Source of the DNA: Undaria pinnatifida
Lineage: Eukaryota > Sar > Phaeophyceae > Laminariales > Alariaceae
Direction: 5' to 3'
NCBI GenBank assembly: GCA_012845835.1
Contig: JABAKD010000002.1
Span: forward strand, 7,372,603-7,436,602
Length of the DNA stretch: 64,000 nucleotides
Below the pieces are notes generated by a model, which was not told the origin of the DNA, made no database searches, and saw only the letters and a list, made by a program, of their open reading frames with translations. Made by a program: the position numbers and the translations under genes. Positions 55,771 to 64,000 of the stretch are shown here, in pieces (position 1 is the first letter of the stretch; each line of letters opens with the position of its first letter).

Positions 55771-56580
55771 ATGAGTGGTTGCGCTCGTGCCACCTACACG
55801 AAAAAAGCAAGTTTCAATTTCGAGGGCAAGAAAAAGGCGACGTGCTGCAAGGAACATGCTGACCAGGGCACGGTAAACGTCTTCAACAAGCGGTGCTTAC
55901 GTCCCTCCTGTATCCGACGGCCGTGCTATAACTTCGACGACAGCAAGACGGCGGCGTACTGCCGGCTACATGCTAGAGGCGACAGGGTGGACGTCCTAAG
56001 CAAGCGATGCTCTCGTGAATGTTGCACGATGCGACCGAGCTAAACATTTGTGGGCAACAAGATGGCAGCGTACTGCAAACAGCATGCTGAGGGTGGTATG
56101 ATAAACGTCCGGCACCGTACTTGTGCGCATGAGTCCTGAACCAAACGGCCGAGCTACAATGTCGAAGGCAGCAAGGCGGCGGGTTACTGAATGGAACACG
56201 TGGAACCAGGCATAGTGAGCGTCCTCAACAAGCGTTGGTCTGACGGCGCTTGCAACAGACAGCCTAGCTTCAACATCCGGGGAAGCGAGATTTCGCTGTT
56301 TTGCAAGAAGTATGCTGGTGACGGCATGGTAGACGTTTGCAGCCGGCGTTGCTCGTACAAATCTTGCACGATACGGCCGAGCTTCAACATGGAGGGCAGC
56401 AAAGCGGCTGTGCGCTGCCAAAAGCATGCCGAGGATGGGATGTTAGATGTCAGCAGCAGCCGCTACTCACACGACGGCTGCAACAAGTGGCCGAGCTTCA
56501 ATGTCGACGGCAGCAAGACGGCGGCGTACTGCAAACCCCATGCTAGCGACGGGATGATGAGCGTCGCAAACACGCGGTGA
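55771..56580 (+). pseudogene. EsV-1-7 repeat protein, broken by three in-frame stops
   Basis: Seven repeats of exactly 38 codons (114 bp) start at 55780, 55894, 56008, 56122, 56236, 56350 and 56464 and fit C-x4-C-x16-C-x2-H-x12, the EsV-1-7 motif of brown algal IMM-type proteins. Repeats 2, 3 and 6 keep all four ligands. Repeat 1 has Y for the second C. Repeat 4 has TGA at both the second and third C. Repeat 5 has W and Y for the first C and the H. Repeat 7 has Y for the first C. Stops are TAA 56041, TGA 56137 and TGA 56188, and the frame ends at TGA 56578, again where a C is expected. No indel disturbs the register. The frame is open upstream to 55540, but codons before about 55655 are family C sequence, so ATG 55771 is the more plausible start. 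The family's function is thought to be developmental regulation; this copy is probably not functional. Confidence 0.85.
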
Positions 56581-56691
56581 CGAACGCGTCACTCCTGCAT
56601 GAAGGACCCGCTCGATTGAAGTCCACTGCTAACGAGAGCTGCAACAGGGGTGTAGACCTTTTGGTCTAAACGGTTTACTTTCTGACTGCTC

Positions 56692-56784
56692 CTTAACCTG
56701 ACCCTTTTAGAACCCCAACGCCCCCCACATTAATTGCAAGTCAAAGCTTCCCCCAAACCGTGTTTCCAGGTGCAAGGGCGTTAT
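56692..56784 (-). mobile_element. Family E element, reverse
   Basis: The ends are CCTTAACCTGACCCTTTTAG and GGTGCAAGGGCGTTATG, with CCAAACCGTGTTTCC inside. It is more diverged than the other copies and lies 110 bp after the EsV-1-7 frame. Confidence 0.65.
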
Positions 56785-57051
56785 GCCAAAATCGTCGGGA
56801 TATATGTCGCTCTTTTAATAAAACGTTGTTTCTTTGTGTGCAGTTAGGCCATGGGATTGTTCCGTCGAGTTTCACTTTTCTTTTTTATTCTCAATTTCGT
56901 GGGGGTTTGGGTGAGGCAAAAAGCTCCGCAAGTGATCCACGCTCAGAAACAGCAGGTGACAAAAGCTACGGCAGTGGATGTTACGTTTTGGGAGTTCTTT
57001 TTCAATTTTCAGTGGCCGCTCGCACGAGTGACACATCTATTCCCTGGAGGT
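56785..57051. other. Stretch with family A-like traces
   Basis: Words such as TTAGGCCATGGGATTGTTCC and GAGGCAAAAAGCTCCGCAAG resemble the middle of long A elements near 17300 and 37340 (CTAGGCCATG, AGAGCTCCTCAAG). No ends are visible and no gene is supported. Confidence 0.4.
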
Positions 57052-57142
57052 CTTAACCCTTTTACAACTGGAAAACCGTTTTGGGGACAAAATTACTTGG
57101 ATTTAGTATAGGGAGGGGTTCGGGGGCTCTAAAGGGGTTAAG
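57052..57142 (+). mobile_element. Family E element (reference copy)
   Basis: This is a 91-bp element: left CTTAACCCTTTTACAACTGG, right GGCTCTAAAGGGGTTAAG. The interior is GAAAACCGTTTTGGGGACAA and TTTAGTATAGGGAGGGG. Confidence 0.85.
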
Positions 57143-57711
57143 ACGTCATGTCCGTTTATTTTAGCGAGATATGAACAGGTTCCTGTGCAATGGAATGGTT
57201 GGCTACGCTGCACAAAACACACCGCCTAAAGTATTTTTTCCTCGAGGTACAGAGTCATGGAAAATGGGGGCATCCCCTCAGCCATAGCCTCAGCGAAGAC
57301 CACCCCTACCGCGGCATGTGTGGCCTATTATGGCGCGTTGTGTTGTGAATGACGGAGGCGGATACCCCCAACACATGATCGGAATGGTATTCTTCGTTTG
57401 CAATATTAATGCTTTTTTGCACCCAGGCCATGGGTTTGGTCCTCACAATGGCTGCAGTTTCAGTTAAATCAAAATAAACAACTTTTTTATCGGTTTATAT
57501 ATGAAGCTCCTCGTATGAAGAGCCCCCTAACAAATGCAGTGCATATCGTTTGCCTTAGAGCATGCGTCTTGCATTGTTTGTTGCGCCTGCTCCAAGAATA
57601 ACGTATATTTAAAGTTCTCTTTTGAGCGCAGTATAGAGCCAATGGCGCCAAACGATTTCGCTGGGTGGTGAATGTACTGTACTAATAATGCTCCCCCCCC
57701 TCTACCCCAGC
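57143..57711. other. Family C traces and anonymous sequence
   Basis: 57190-57320 has GGAATGGTTGGCTACGCTGC, CTCGAGGTACAGAGTCATGG and CCACCCCTACCGCGGC, the right half of a family C element. The rest to 57711 shows AGCTCCTCGTATGAAGAGCCC-type words but no clear element. Confidence 0.5.
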
Positions 57712-58053
57712 CGGCGCCTGCTACGTACGGTAGAGATTCACTATTCGTTCTCGGCGGTTCCTCGCTTGATGAGTCCTATACCTCTGCCATCAACCGACTT
57801 GGGGAAGAAGCAGAGTACTGCCGGACGAGCAGTTCCATGGTCTCGGTATCCAACGAAAACTATGCTCGAAAAAAGCGTGAAATTCTGTCGAGTTTAGGTC
57901 GACGCCTTTACTGCTCGAAACCTATTTCAGGGAAAACTACCTGGAAATAGTATGGGGAAGATTTCTGGTGCCCTAAAGGGGTTAAGAAGGACCTAGCGTC
58001 ACTCGGAAAACGTTTGAGCTAACTATTGCCTCCTCTATCGTGTGGAATGCGCC
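57712..58053 (+). mobile_element. Family A-like element with unusual interior and nested E
   Basis: The left end is CGGCGCCTGCTACGTACGGT followed by AGAGATTCAC. The right end is GCCTCCTCTATCGTGTGGAA followed by TGCGCC. A family E copy (57898-57986) sits near the right side. Between 57770 and 57895 the interior does not match other A copies and is openly protein-like in one frame (SAINRLGEEAEYC, NENYARKKREIL). The element may have captured host sequence, but no family is recognised. Confidence 0.55.
57898..57986 (+). mobile_element. Family E element nested in family A
   Basis: The left end is GTCGACGCCTTTACTGCTCG, the right end CCCTAAAGGGGTTAAG, with ATAGTATGGGGAAGATTT inside. This is the second case of E inside A in the window (the first is 1339-1430). 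Confidence 0.7.
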
Positions 58054-58307
58054 AGCCATATGGTCTATTTTCCAACCCACCTCCTACCCAACGTAGTCAA
58101 AGCTGTCGTCCCGCAAACACCCAAATTCTCGTTGGAACATTACTTGCGTTTCGCAATGTGTGGCCGACGCGTGCTTACGATGGCGGTAGTGCATCACGTT
58201 TTGGCCAAAATATTTCCGCATGACGGGGCTCTTCAATTGCACACATTGCACAAATTACACATTTTAGACTAACAAACTAAACTATCCGTTGTAGTTGCGT
58301 GACTAAG

Positions 58308-58760
58308 GCTACGATAGGGGGCGGGCGAAGTGTGCTTAGTGTTTGTGCGTGGTCGTAATCGTATGACCATAAACGCTTGCATCCCTACTATGCCGGGACG
58401 GAGCACGCCGGGTATTCGCCAACAAGGAAGACAACATGCTTGCACCAAGCGCGAAGCGCTGTCAGGTGTTTGGCGAGTCGCATGGAGGGTGGCTACATTG
58501 GGGGCGGGTATCCCGTTTTTCACTACTGGAGTTGAGCCACGGGCACGGGTGACTCTGCACCTCACTGACGAAAATTCTACAGGCGATTTTCTCGGGGCAG
58601 CGTAGCTTACCTGTTCCATTGCGGCTTCCTGTCGGAAAAACTAAAACAGCAACGAAAGCGTCAGACCGCAAAGAAGCAGGGGGATATCACTTGCGCGAAT
58701 GACTCCGAGCCACTTAAAAAAAAAAACAAGACCTAAAATGTGACCCACCTACCGTGTAGC
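58308..58760 (-). mobile_element. Family C MITE, reverse, split by family D
   Basis: The ends are GGCTACGATAGGGGGCGGG and CCACCTACCGTGTAGCC. After the nested element, GGGTATCCCG, GTGACTCTGCACCTCACTGA, GGGGCAGCGTAGCTTACC, AGACCGCAAAGAAGC and CACTTGCGCGAATGACTCC follow in the reverse order of family C. Without the 174-bp insert plus one 9-bp duplicate it is about 270 bp, the normal C length. Confidence 0.85.
58326..58499 (+). mobile_element. Family D element with 9-bp target duplication
   Basis: This 174-bp insert lies inside a family C element between two copies of GGGGGCGGG (58317-58325 and 58500-58508). It contains GTGGTCGTAATCGTATGACC, CCGGGACGGAGCACGCCGGG, GCTTGCACCAAGCGCGAAGC and TGTTTGGCGAGTCGCATGG. 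There are no clear terminal inverted repeats. This copy defines the outer ends of family D better than the others. Confidence 0.75.
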
Positions 58761-59032
58761 CTTGGCCGCGTGTTGGCAGTGTCATTCGTTGTATACCTAC
58801 TGTAGGCCACCGGATTGGTAATCGGACTGCACACTTTCTGAACCTTGTGAAAACCAACAGTTGTGTTCGGCATGGATCTCCTAAACGAGGAGCTTCACAA
58901 TTTTAGGGTACATACCTATCGTGGTACGCAACATGCGTTTCATTCCCAGGTAATGAGGTTACACATGCCAAATTTCTCAAACTCAGTGCCTTGGTCGAGG
59001 TATGGAGTTCCTTGAGTAATTGAGGGTCCTCA
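58761..59032. other. Anonymous stretch
   Basis: Words such as CTCCTAAACGAGGAGC (58875-58890, a short hairpin) occur. No element or gene was recognised. Confidence 0.4.
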
Positions 59033-59319
59033 AGACGCGTGCTACGATATAGGTTCTCTACCTCCTTTTTCCTAGAATATTTTCGGATGATGGGACTCCC
59101 TAGCCCAAAGCTCGTCGGATTATCTTTTTTTTGCGAGTTGCAGCATAATTGTTTTGTATACCTAGACCGTGGGTATGTCAATATCCGGTGGTGCTCTTGC
59201 AGATTTTTTCTCTAGATCAGTTCTTGGATGAGGTATGTGATGAACAGCAAAGAGCTACTCAAGTGGTTAGGAGCCTAAGAAAACACAATGGTTGGTGCCC
59301 CTTTACCGTAGCACGTCTC
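59033..59319 (-). mobile_element. Family A MITE, reverse
   Basis: The left end is AGACGCGTGCTACGATATAG and the right end CCCCTTTACCGTAGCACGTC. The interior is in reverse order: ATGATGGGACTCCCTAGCCC, GCTCGTCGG, TATACCTAGACCGTGGG, GCTACTCAAG..GGAGCC. Confidence 0.82.
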
Positions 59320-60097
59320 GTTTGAAACACACGTCGACGTCGGCTTCTGGCAACCGCCCTGTCTATGCACCTACCTGTATTCCCCTACTTTTCCCGATGC
59401 GAACGTTGGATCCAACGATGGGGACGTGCAAAGATGTCATCATTCGGCGGGTCCAGGGCCAAACCGTCGGAAACGCCTTGGTATATCGTTTCTTGTGGGT
59501 TTCCGTTCTGAGCAATGTACCAAGCACATGTTGAATCAAGTTCGGTTTTTCACCAGGATCAGGCACAACCATGTATTTAATTCCGTCATCACTCATATTT
59601 TTTTATCCCAACTCGTGTCATACTTTCCCTCTAATCCTAACTCTCTTTTCCTTAGCCCTAAGTCAACCCCAGCGCCAACCCTCGGTGGCAGGGTGGACAA
59701 GCCGTGGTCGCAGGTGGCTTCTTTTTTCCACCACCCCATGGCTACTCACGCCTTCATTTCAATCGCACTCGTAGCGCTAATAGACTATTTGATATTATAT
59801 CACCACAGCTCGTCGATTATCATTATCGAGCCCTTTTCACGCTTGCTACGATATATATGGCGATAGCATTTTTTTTCGCAGAATACGCTTCTAGACGGCG
59901 AGGTGTTGCTTAACCCCACACCCAGCGCACCATCGTCGGAATGGTCAAGCTTGTTGTGAAAAAATGTTCGATGGTTCACCTACAATATACAAGACCACGT
60001 GCGTCGGAATGTCAAGCCTGTTTTGCAACATTGTTCCCTGGATACCTAACAGGAAAGGACGTTGTCGTCCGAATGTCAAGCAGGGTTTTGCAACCAC
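59320..60097. other. Anonymous stretch with weak frames
   Basis: The plus-strand frame 59426-59866 (146 codons) and minus-strand frame 59363-59596 (77 codons) overlap. Neither has a recognised domain. Lengths of this order are expected by chance. Confidence 0.35.
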
Positions 60098-60366
60098 AGA
60101 CGCGTGATACGATGGAGGCATCGGCACTTTTCGTCTGAAACTAATTGTTTCTGAATGACGGCGCTCCTTAACCCCAAATCGTCGGAAATAGGTTGATAGG
60201 CTATTAGTGTTACCTGACTCTCGTTCTGTACCTAGGCCATTGGATTTTTCCTCCGGTAACACATGTAGTTTTCTCCGTATCAGTTTTTGGGAGAGGTATG
60301 TCTCAAGCTCCCAAATTGGGAAAGCCTCAGAAAAAAAGTGGTGCACCTCTATCGTAGCCCGCATCT
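60098..60366 (-). mobile_element. Family A MITE, reverse
   Basis: This is a 269-bp element. The left end is AGACGCGTGATACGATGGAG and the right end GGTGCACCTCTATCGTAGCC. The interior in reverse order has GAATGACGGCGCTCCTTAAC, AAATCGTCGG, CTGTACCTAGGCCATTGG, TTTTCTCC..TTTTGGGAGAGG and CTCAAGCTCCCAAATTGGG. Confidence 0.9.
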
Positions 60367-60492
60367 ACGTACAGGATTATTGATAATTTTCCTTCTAATC
60401 TATACCTAATAAAAAGTCATGCGAGATTGTTCGCCTCTGGTTGCGCTTTGATGGGTATTCTCAAAATAGCGTGTTTTGAGCAAGGCTTATAT

Positions 60493-60747
60493 TTAGCGGT
60501 CTTCAGGTGAGTCTCGGAGCACACCAATACCGTAGTAAGTTTTTTTTTCCGGGCTTGCGGCCTTTATCGCGCATATAATATGATACATTCCGTCGTCAGG
60601 CTTTAGCATTTTCGCAAAAAAACCGATCGTCGATTTTCGTGGATCCCTCACATGCTCACGGCCATCCATGTACACATTATTAGTTATTGGACAACGAGCG
60701 CTGGGGGGAAGAGGACGCACGTTCTGGATCTTTAGTACCTCATACAT
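60493..60747 (-). CDS. Hypothetical protein or exon, 84 codons
   Basis: This ATG-initiated minus-strand frame lies between MITEs in sequence with no other copy in the window. Composition is protein-like (MYEVLKIQNVRPLPPSARC, VYMDGREHVRDPRKSTIGFF, AKMLKPDDGMYHIICAIKAA), ending PEKKTYYGIGVLRDSPEDR. No known domain is recognised. No signal peptide or membrane segment is visible. At this length chance cannot be excluded. Confidence 0.3.
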   Translation of the reverse strand: MYEVLKIQNVRPLPPSARCPITNNVYMDGREHVRDPRKSTIGFFAKMLKPDDGMYHIICAIKAASPEKKTYYGIGVLRDSPEDR

Positions 60748-62361
60748 GCAAAACTTTGCACACCCGTTTCGGTGTACGATTTACTTGGAATTAGAGTCAA
60801 TTGTTATGTGCTTCTGCACAGTCTCGTAGTACGAAAAAAAATTAGGTTAAGACGTAAGTTTTTCCGTCTTCGGACGTACGTTGAACCCCATGGTTGGTTC
60901 GCTGTTTTACGTTGGAAAAGTCTCCCCCAAAACGTGTGGAGTGTCCCTCCCTTGGTGCGGCGAGTCGAGTTGCGGAGTATTCTGTGGGTGTGGGTAGTGT
61001 TTGAGATACGTTAGTTGGCTGTGGCCCAATGGCTGGTAAACACGCGAACGCAGTCGGCCAGGGTGTTATCAGCATCGAAACGCTCAACTCATGTGAGCCA
61101 ACATAATCGTTAGAAAGGTAAAAATTGCGCGAGAAGTATCTGTGACTTAATCGGCAGTGTTGGTACGCGCTCACAAAATAATTGCTCAATATTTGACCAT
61201 GCTCTCGTTTGCATATATATATGTTCTTCCTTCAATTTCCCTCCATCCCGTTCCTCTGCGGCACGGGTAGGTGGAACTCCTCCCGTTTCGTAGTCGTGGA
61301 AGGTTCTGGCAATATAGCTGGTATGCATCACAAGTGATATTCAGGGACGCGTTTCGGCGCCACCTCTGCAGCTCTTACATCACAGAGCCAGAGCCTCGAT
61401 TCGCATATCATTGCAAGGTCCCCTCTAATCTCCTGCGAAACGAGCCAATCAATGTGGTATAGGTCAGTTTCGTAAGTTCGAGCCCCGCCGAGTGCATACT
61501 CGTATACATTCGTGGGGACTTTTTCTTGTTGTGCACAAGAAGACTTGCGGAAAGCGCGAGAGCGTGAGATACCAACACTCGATGAAATACCTCCTAGCAG
61601 TGGGATTGCTGAACCCTATGCGCGATAAAAATTGACGGCAAGAGCCAGGGGGGAGAAGGGACGACACCTACCTGTGACCACGGCTTGTCCAGAAGCTGGA
61701 GAGTAGAAATGTGAGAAAAAAAAACACATATATAGGTCTATATATACATATAGTATAGTCTATACATAGTATTATTGTATTAGTTTTAACGCGTATATCT
61801 AGGCCATGAGATTGTCGATCGGATCGTATTCACGTTACCTTTCTTCTCGGTTTCGGCTTCTTGGCTGAGGTACGTACAACCCCTCACGCGAAGGGCCTCG
61901 GGAATATTCCGTGCGGCCCCGCCGCAAATCGTGTCTTATGGCGGTACGATACCCACGCCCCACCCCCTACCCCCCTACCCCACGCCCCCTCTGCGTTGCA
62001 GAAGTAGGCGGAGAAAATATGGTGTACTGTACCAGGTATATCTTGCGGATATTATAGTGTGTTTTGTATGTGTTGAAGCTACGTACCAGGTACGCTACAG
62101 GAACCTTCTGAATCATATTGTGATACACATTGATTTTCTGTAGTCGCGGAACTAGGTTCGAGTAGCCAGAGCCAGCGTGGCATACATGGTGTTCTTCGTT
62201 CCGTGTTCTTGTTCTTGTTTGTGGGATCTGCATGATTCCTGAAATCTTCCAGACATATCCTGTCCACGGCTTGTTAGCTCGAGCTACTCGTTTCAATAGC
62301 TGGTGTAACATTATTGTCATACCGCTCGGAACGGAAATGTAAGGATCGTCTGGGAAAAACT
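60748..62361. other. Anonymous stretch
   Basis: No element ends or convincing frames were found. An AT-rich run with ATATATAC words lies at 61715-61790. C-rich repeats of CCCCCTACCCC lie at 61955-61990. Confidence 0.4.
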
Positions 62362-62573
<212 letters not shown>

Positions 62574-62914
62574 GCGGTTGTTCAATCTCACAGCAGCAGT
62601 GTGCTTACTCATCATCGTCGGAATTGTACATTCAGCCAACGGCCCATACACTTCTGTCAAGGGTGATCTTTAGTCCGGAAGATCTAGAAGTGAAGATCAC
62701 AACATTGGGGATGCGACAGCTTACTACTGAACGAGCATTGTCTGGGCTGGAAGACAGACCGGTATGAGGAACAGGACTACTGGAGAAGCAGACGATTGGC
62801 GCAACGCCCCCCCCTCCCGCGCGCCTGACCAGTATTGACAACGTCAGAAGAACCAGAGAAGGGCACCTCAAGGCTTCTTCCGCACAACGGCTGATACCTG
62901 CACCAACAAGAAGA

Positions 62915-63493
62915 GTGAGTAGTACAACACGTCATGCATGTCTTGACCTGGGAAGAGGATATAGTGACAGTGTGTTCCCGGTGTGTACGTTGTTAACTGT
63001 AGCACACACCATAACCCTGCCACGGCGTACCGTAACATGTGCCTGGTATCATCATTCGCACCATCATGCGCGCTGCGGTACTGCACGTTCGTGTACAGCG
63101 TGCCAGATATATAATGTGGTAGCCGCCTTCATGTCATCTAGTCGAGCGTCGTTCTTTTTCATGGCGCCGTATGTTTCTTCAAGTGTAAATGAAGGCAAAG
63201 ATTTACACACACATACATTAACGTACGTCTGCTTTATAAGCTGCCGGCTTACAGTAGTAGTGTGCCGTGTAAAACAACCTACCTCGTCGATGCTCTCCCT
63301 ATCTCCGTCGACGAGCCAGCAGAACAGACCGCACCGAAAACAAGCGGTGGTAAGTGTAGATTCGTTGTGCGTTTTGATATTCTTCATTGCAGTTAGCGCG
63401 TTACGCGTTTCGCTGCTCTCGATTGCAGTTGCTTTGGCTAGAGTGTGTGACGTTCACAACGCACATGGCAGTGTGAACAAAAATCACTCGTAA
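62915..63493 (+). CDS. Long open frame of uncertain reality, 192 codons
   Basis: The frame opens at a GTG that coincides with a GTGAGT splice-donor-like word (62915-62920). It has no recognised domain, is rich in S, T, V and C, and ends with a hydrophobic run (VLIFFIAVSALRVSLLSIAV). A second donor-like GTAAGT lies inside at 63350. An upstream segment (62830-62914) and an internal one (63255-63349) look coding-like in other frames, but simple joining of these two gives a stop. A gene may exist near here with a different structure. Confidence 0.2.
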   Translation: MSSTTRHACLDLGRGYSDSVFPVCTLLTVAHTITLPRRTVTCAWYHHSHHHARCGTARSCTACQIYNVVAAFMSSSRASFFFMAPYVSSSVNEGKDLHTHTLTYVCFISCRLTVVVCRVKQPTSSMLSLSPSTSQQNRPHRKQAVVSVDSLCVLIFFIAVSALRVSLLSIAVALARVCDVHNAHGSVNKNHS

Positions 63494-63574
63494 TTGCCGT
63501 TAGTATTATAGTTTATATGAACGATTGAAAAACGCCAGCTTTGAGTAAGACCGATTGAACGGTTGAAACATAGT

Positions 63575-63835
63575 TCAAAAATAGCGACCGCACACTGGGT
63601 GTTCAGCGCGGAGGTATCTTCCAGAAGAGACTCTGCGGGAGACCGCTTTCATAATCCAATCCTTACATTTCATTTTCGGCGGCAGCACCAAGGAATACAC
63701 ACAACATGTAGCTGCAGCTACGAATATAACAGTCAGCAATAGTTCGGCATGTCTACGAAAGGGGGCTGCTCCCCGTGACAATGTGCCCGTCCCGACAAAA
63801 CTTACGGAGTTGCCACAATCTTGCACCACCACCAT
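63575..63835 (-). CDS. Hypothetical small membrane protein or exon, 86 codons
   Basis: This ATG-initiated minus-strand frame has one predicted membrane segment (ELLLTVIFVAAATCCVYSLV, residues about 31-50) flanked by basic residues (RRHAE before, KMKCKDW after), which suits a single-pass or signal-anchor protein. A GTAAGTTT word lies 12 codons from the start and could be a splice donor. No homologue is recognised. Confidence 0.28.
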   Translation of the reverse strand: MVVVQDCGNSVSFVGTGTLSRGAAPFRRHAELLLTVIFVAAATCCVYSLVLPPKMKCKDWIMKAVSRRVSSGRYLRAEHPVCGRYF

Positions 63836-64000
63836 CAGGTCTCAGGGTACTCTACTGCTCACGTTCGGAGCGGGAGGCTAATCGTGTGGAACCTACAAAC
63901 ACACTAACAAGGGCAACCACCACCACGTGAGAACACGATAATGATATGTATAGCATGAACCAAATGCGGCCAAAGGCTTTGAGAGATGGAGACGGGGCTG

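Noticed and set aside
55540-56043. Intact 167-residue EsV-1-7 protein starting at 55540
   Set aside because: The start is a GTG within a family C element, and the repeats clearly continue in frame after the stop at 56041, so the gene is broken.
55771-56580. Integrated phaeovirus
   Set aside because: The EsV-1-7 motif is named after a viral protein, but it is widespread in brown algal genomes, and no viral replication, capsid or packaging gene is visible.
62830-63349. Two-exon gene joining 62830-62914 to 63255-63349
   Set aside because: Both segments look coding-like and have donor or acceptor words, but the phases are incompatible and joining them creates a stop.

Overview
The window looks like nuclear DNA of a brown alga (Phaeophyceae, Ectocarpus-like). 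The best evidence is a run of seven cysteine-histidine repeats at 55.8-56.6 kb that fit the EsV-1-7 motif (C-x4-C-x16-C-x2-H-x12). This motif is known from the IMMEDIATE UPRIGHT family of Ectocarpus and a few relatives. A retroelement remnant with a chromodomain-like C-terminus, TTAGGG-like stretches and many short eukaryotic-type repeats agree with this. There is no bacterial or organellar gene organisation. I found no protein-coding gene that I can call intact. Most open frames are short, or are by-products of minisatellites that lack stops in several frames.

Layout. (1) 1-865: fragments of dispersed elements. (2) About 866-21400 and about 24868-42010 are two direct copies of one segment, a segmental duplication with a 3.5 kb unique spacer (21400-24867). 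The copies align end to end by eye but differ by several large indels. Only copy 1 has an LTR-retrotransposon 3' end (2227-3951), a three-unit tandem repeat (4977-5662), a 1.9 kb block (7590-9450) and a 105-bp element with a 12-bp target duplication (11500-11604). Only copy 2 has a 0.8 kb block (27590-28379), a 0.3 kb block (34128-34433) and a 0.67 kb G-rich element (38327-38995). (3) 42-47.2 kb: a foldback element holding telomere-like repeats, tandem repeats, and two GGGTC minisatellite arrays flanking a duplicated CAG-rich segment. (4) 47.2-55 kb: small inverted-repeat elements, a very G-rich composite repeat (49.6-51.0 kb), tandem repeats and a 268-codon minisatellite frame. (5) 55.4-60.4 kb: the broken EsV-1-7 gene and many nested MITEs. 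(6) 60.4-64 kb: mostly anonymous sequence, a roughly 210-bp (GTT)n microsatellite and a few weak ORFs.

Reading both strands gave several families of small non-autonomous elements, named A-H here for convenience. A: inverted ends around ACGCGTGCTACGATAGAGGT, about 270 bp. B: GAGCCATCCCACGGTAGGGG ends, about 255 bp. C: GGCTACGGTAGGGGG ends, about 254 bp. D: about 175 bp, with one insertion showing a 9-bp target duplication. E: about 90 bp, TTAACCCC/GGGGTTAA ends. F: about 105-130 bp, containing CAGCTGTGAGATCG, with longer G-rich forms. G: a tRNA-like SINE candidate. H: a foldback with telomere-like core. A, B and C share the terminal core TACGRTAGRGG. Together they account for much of the recognisable sequence.

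All comparisons were made by eye. Repeat boundaries may be off by 10-30 bases. No percentage identity was computed.
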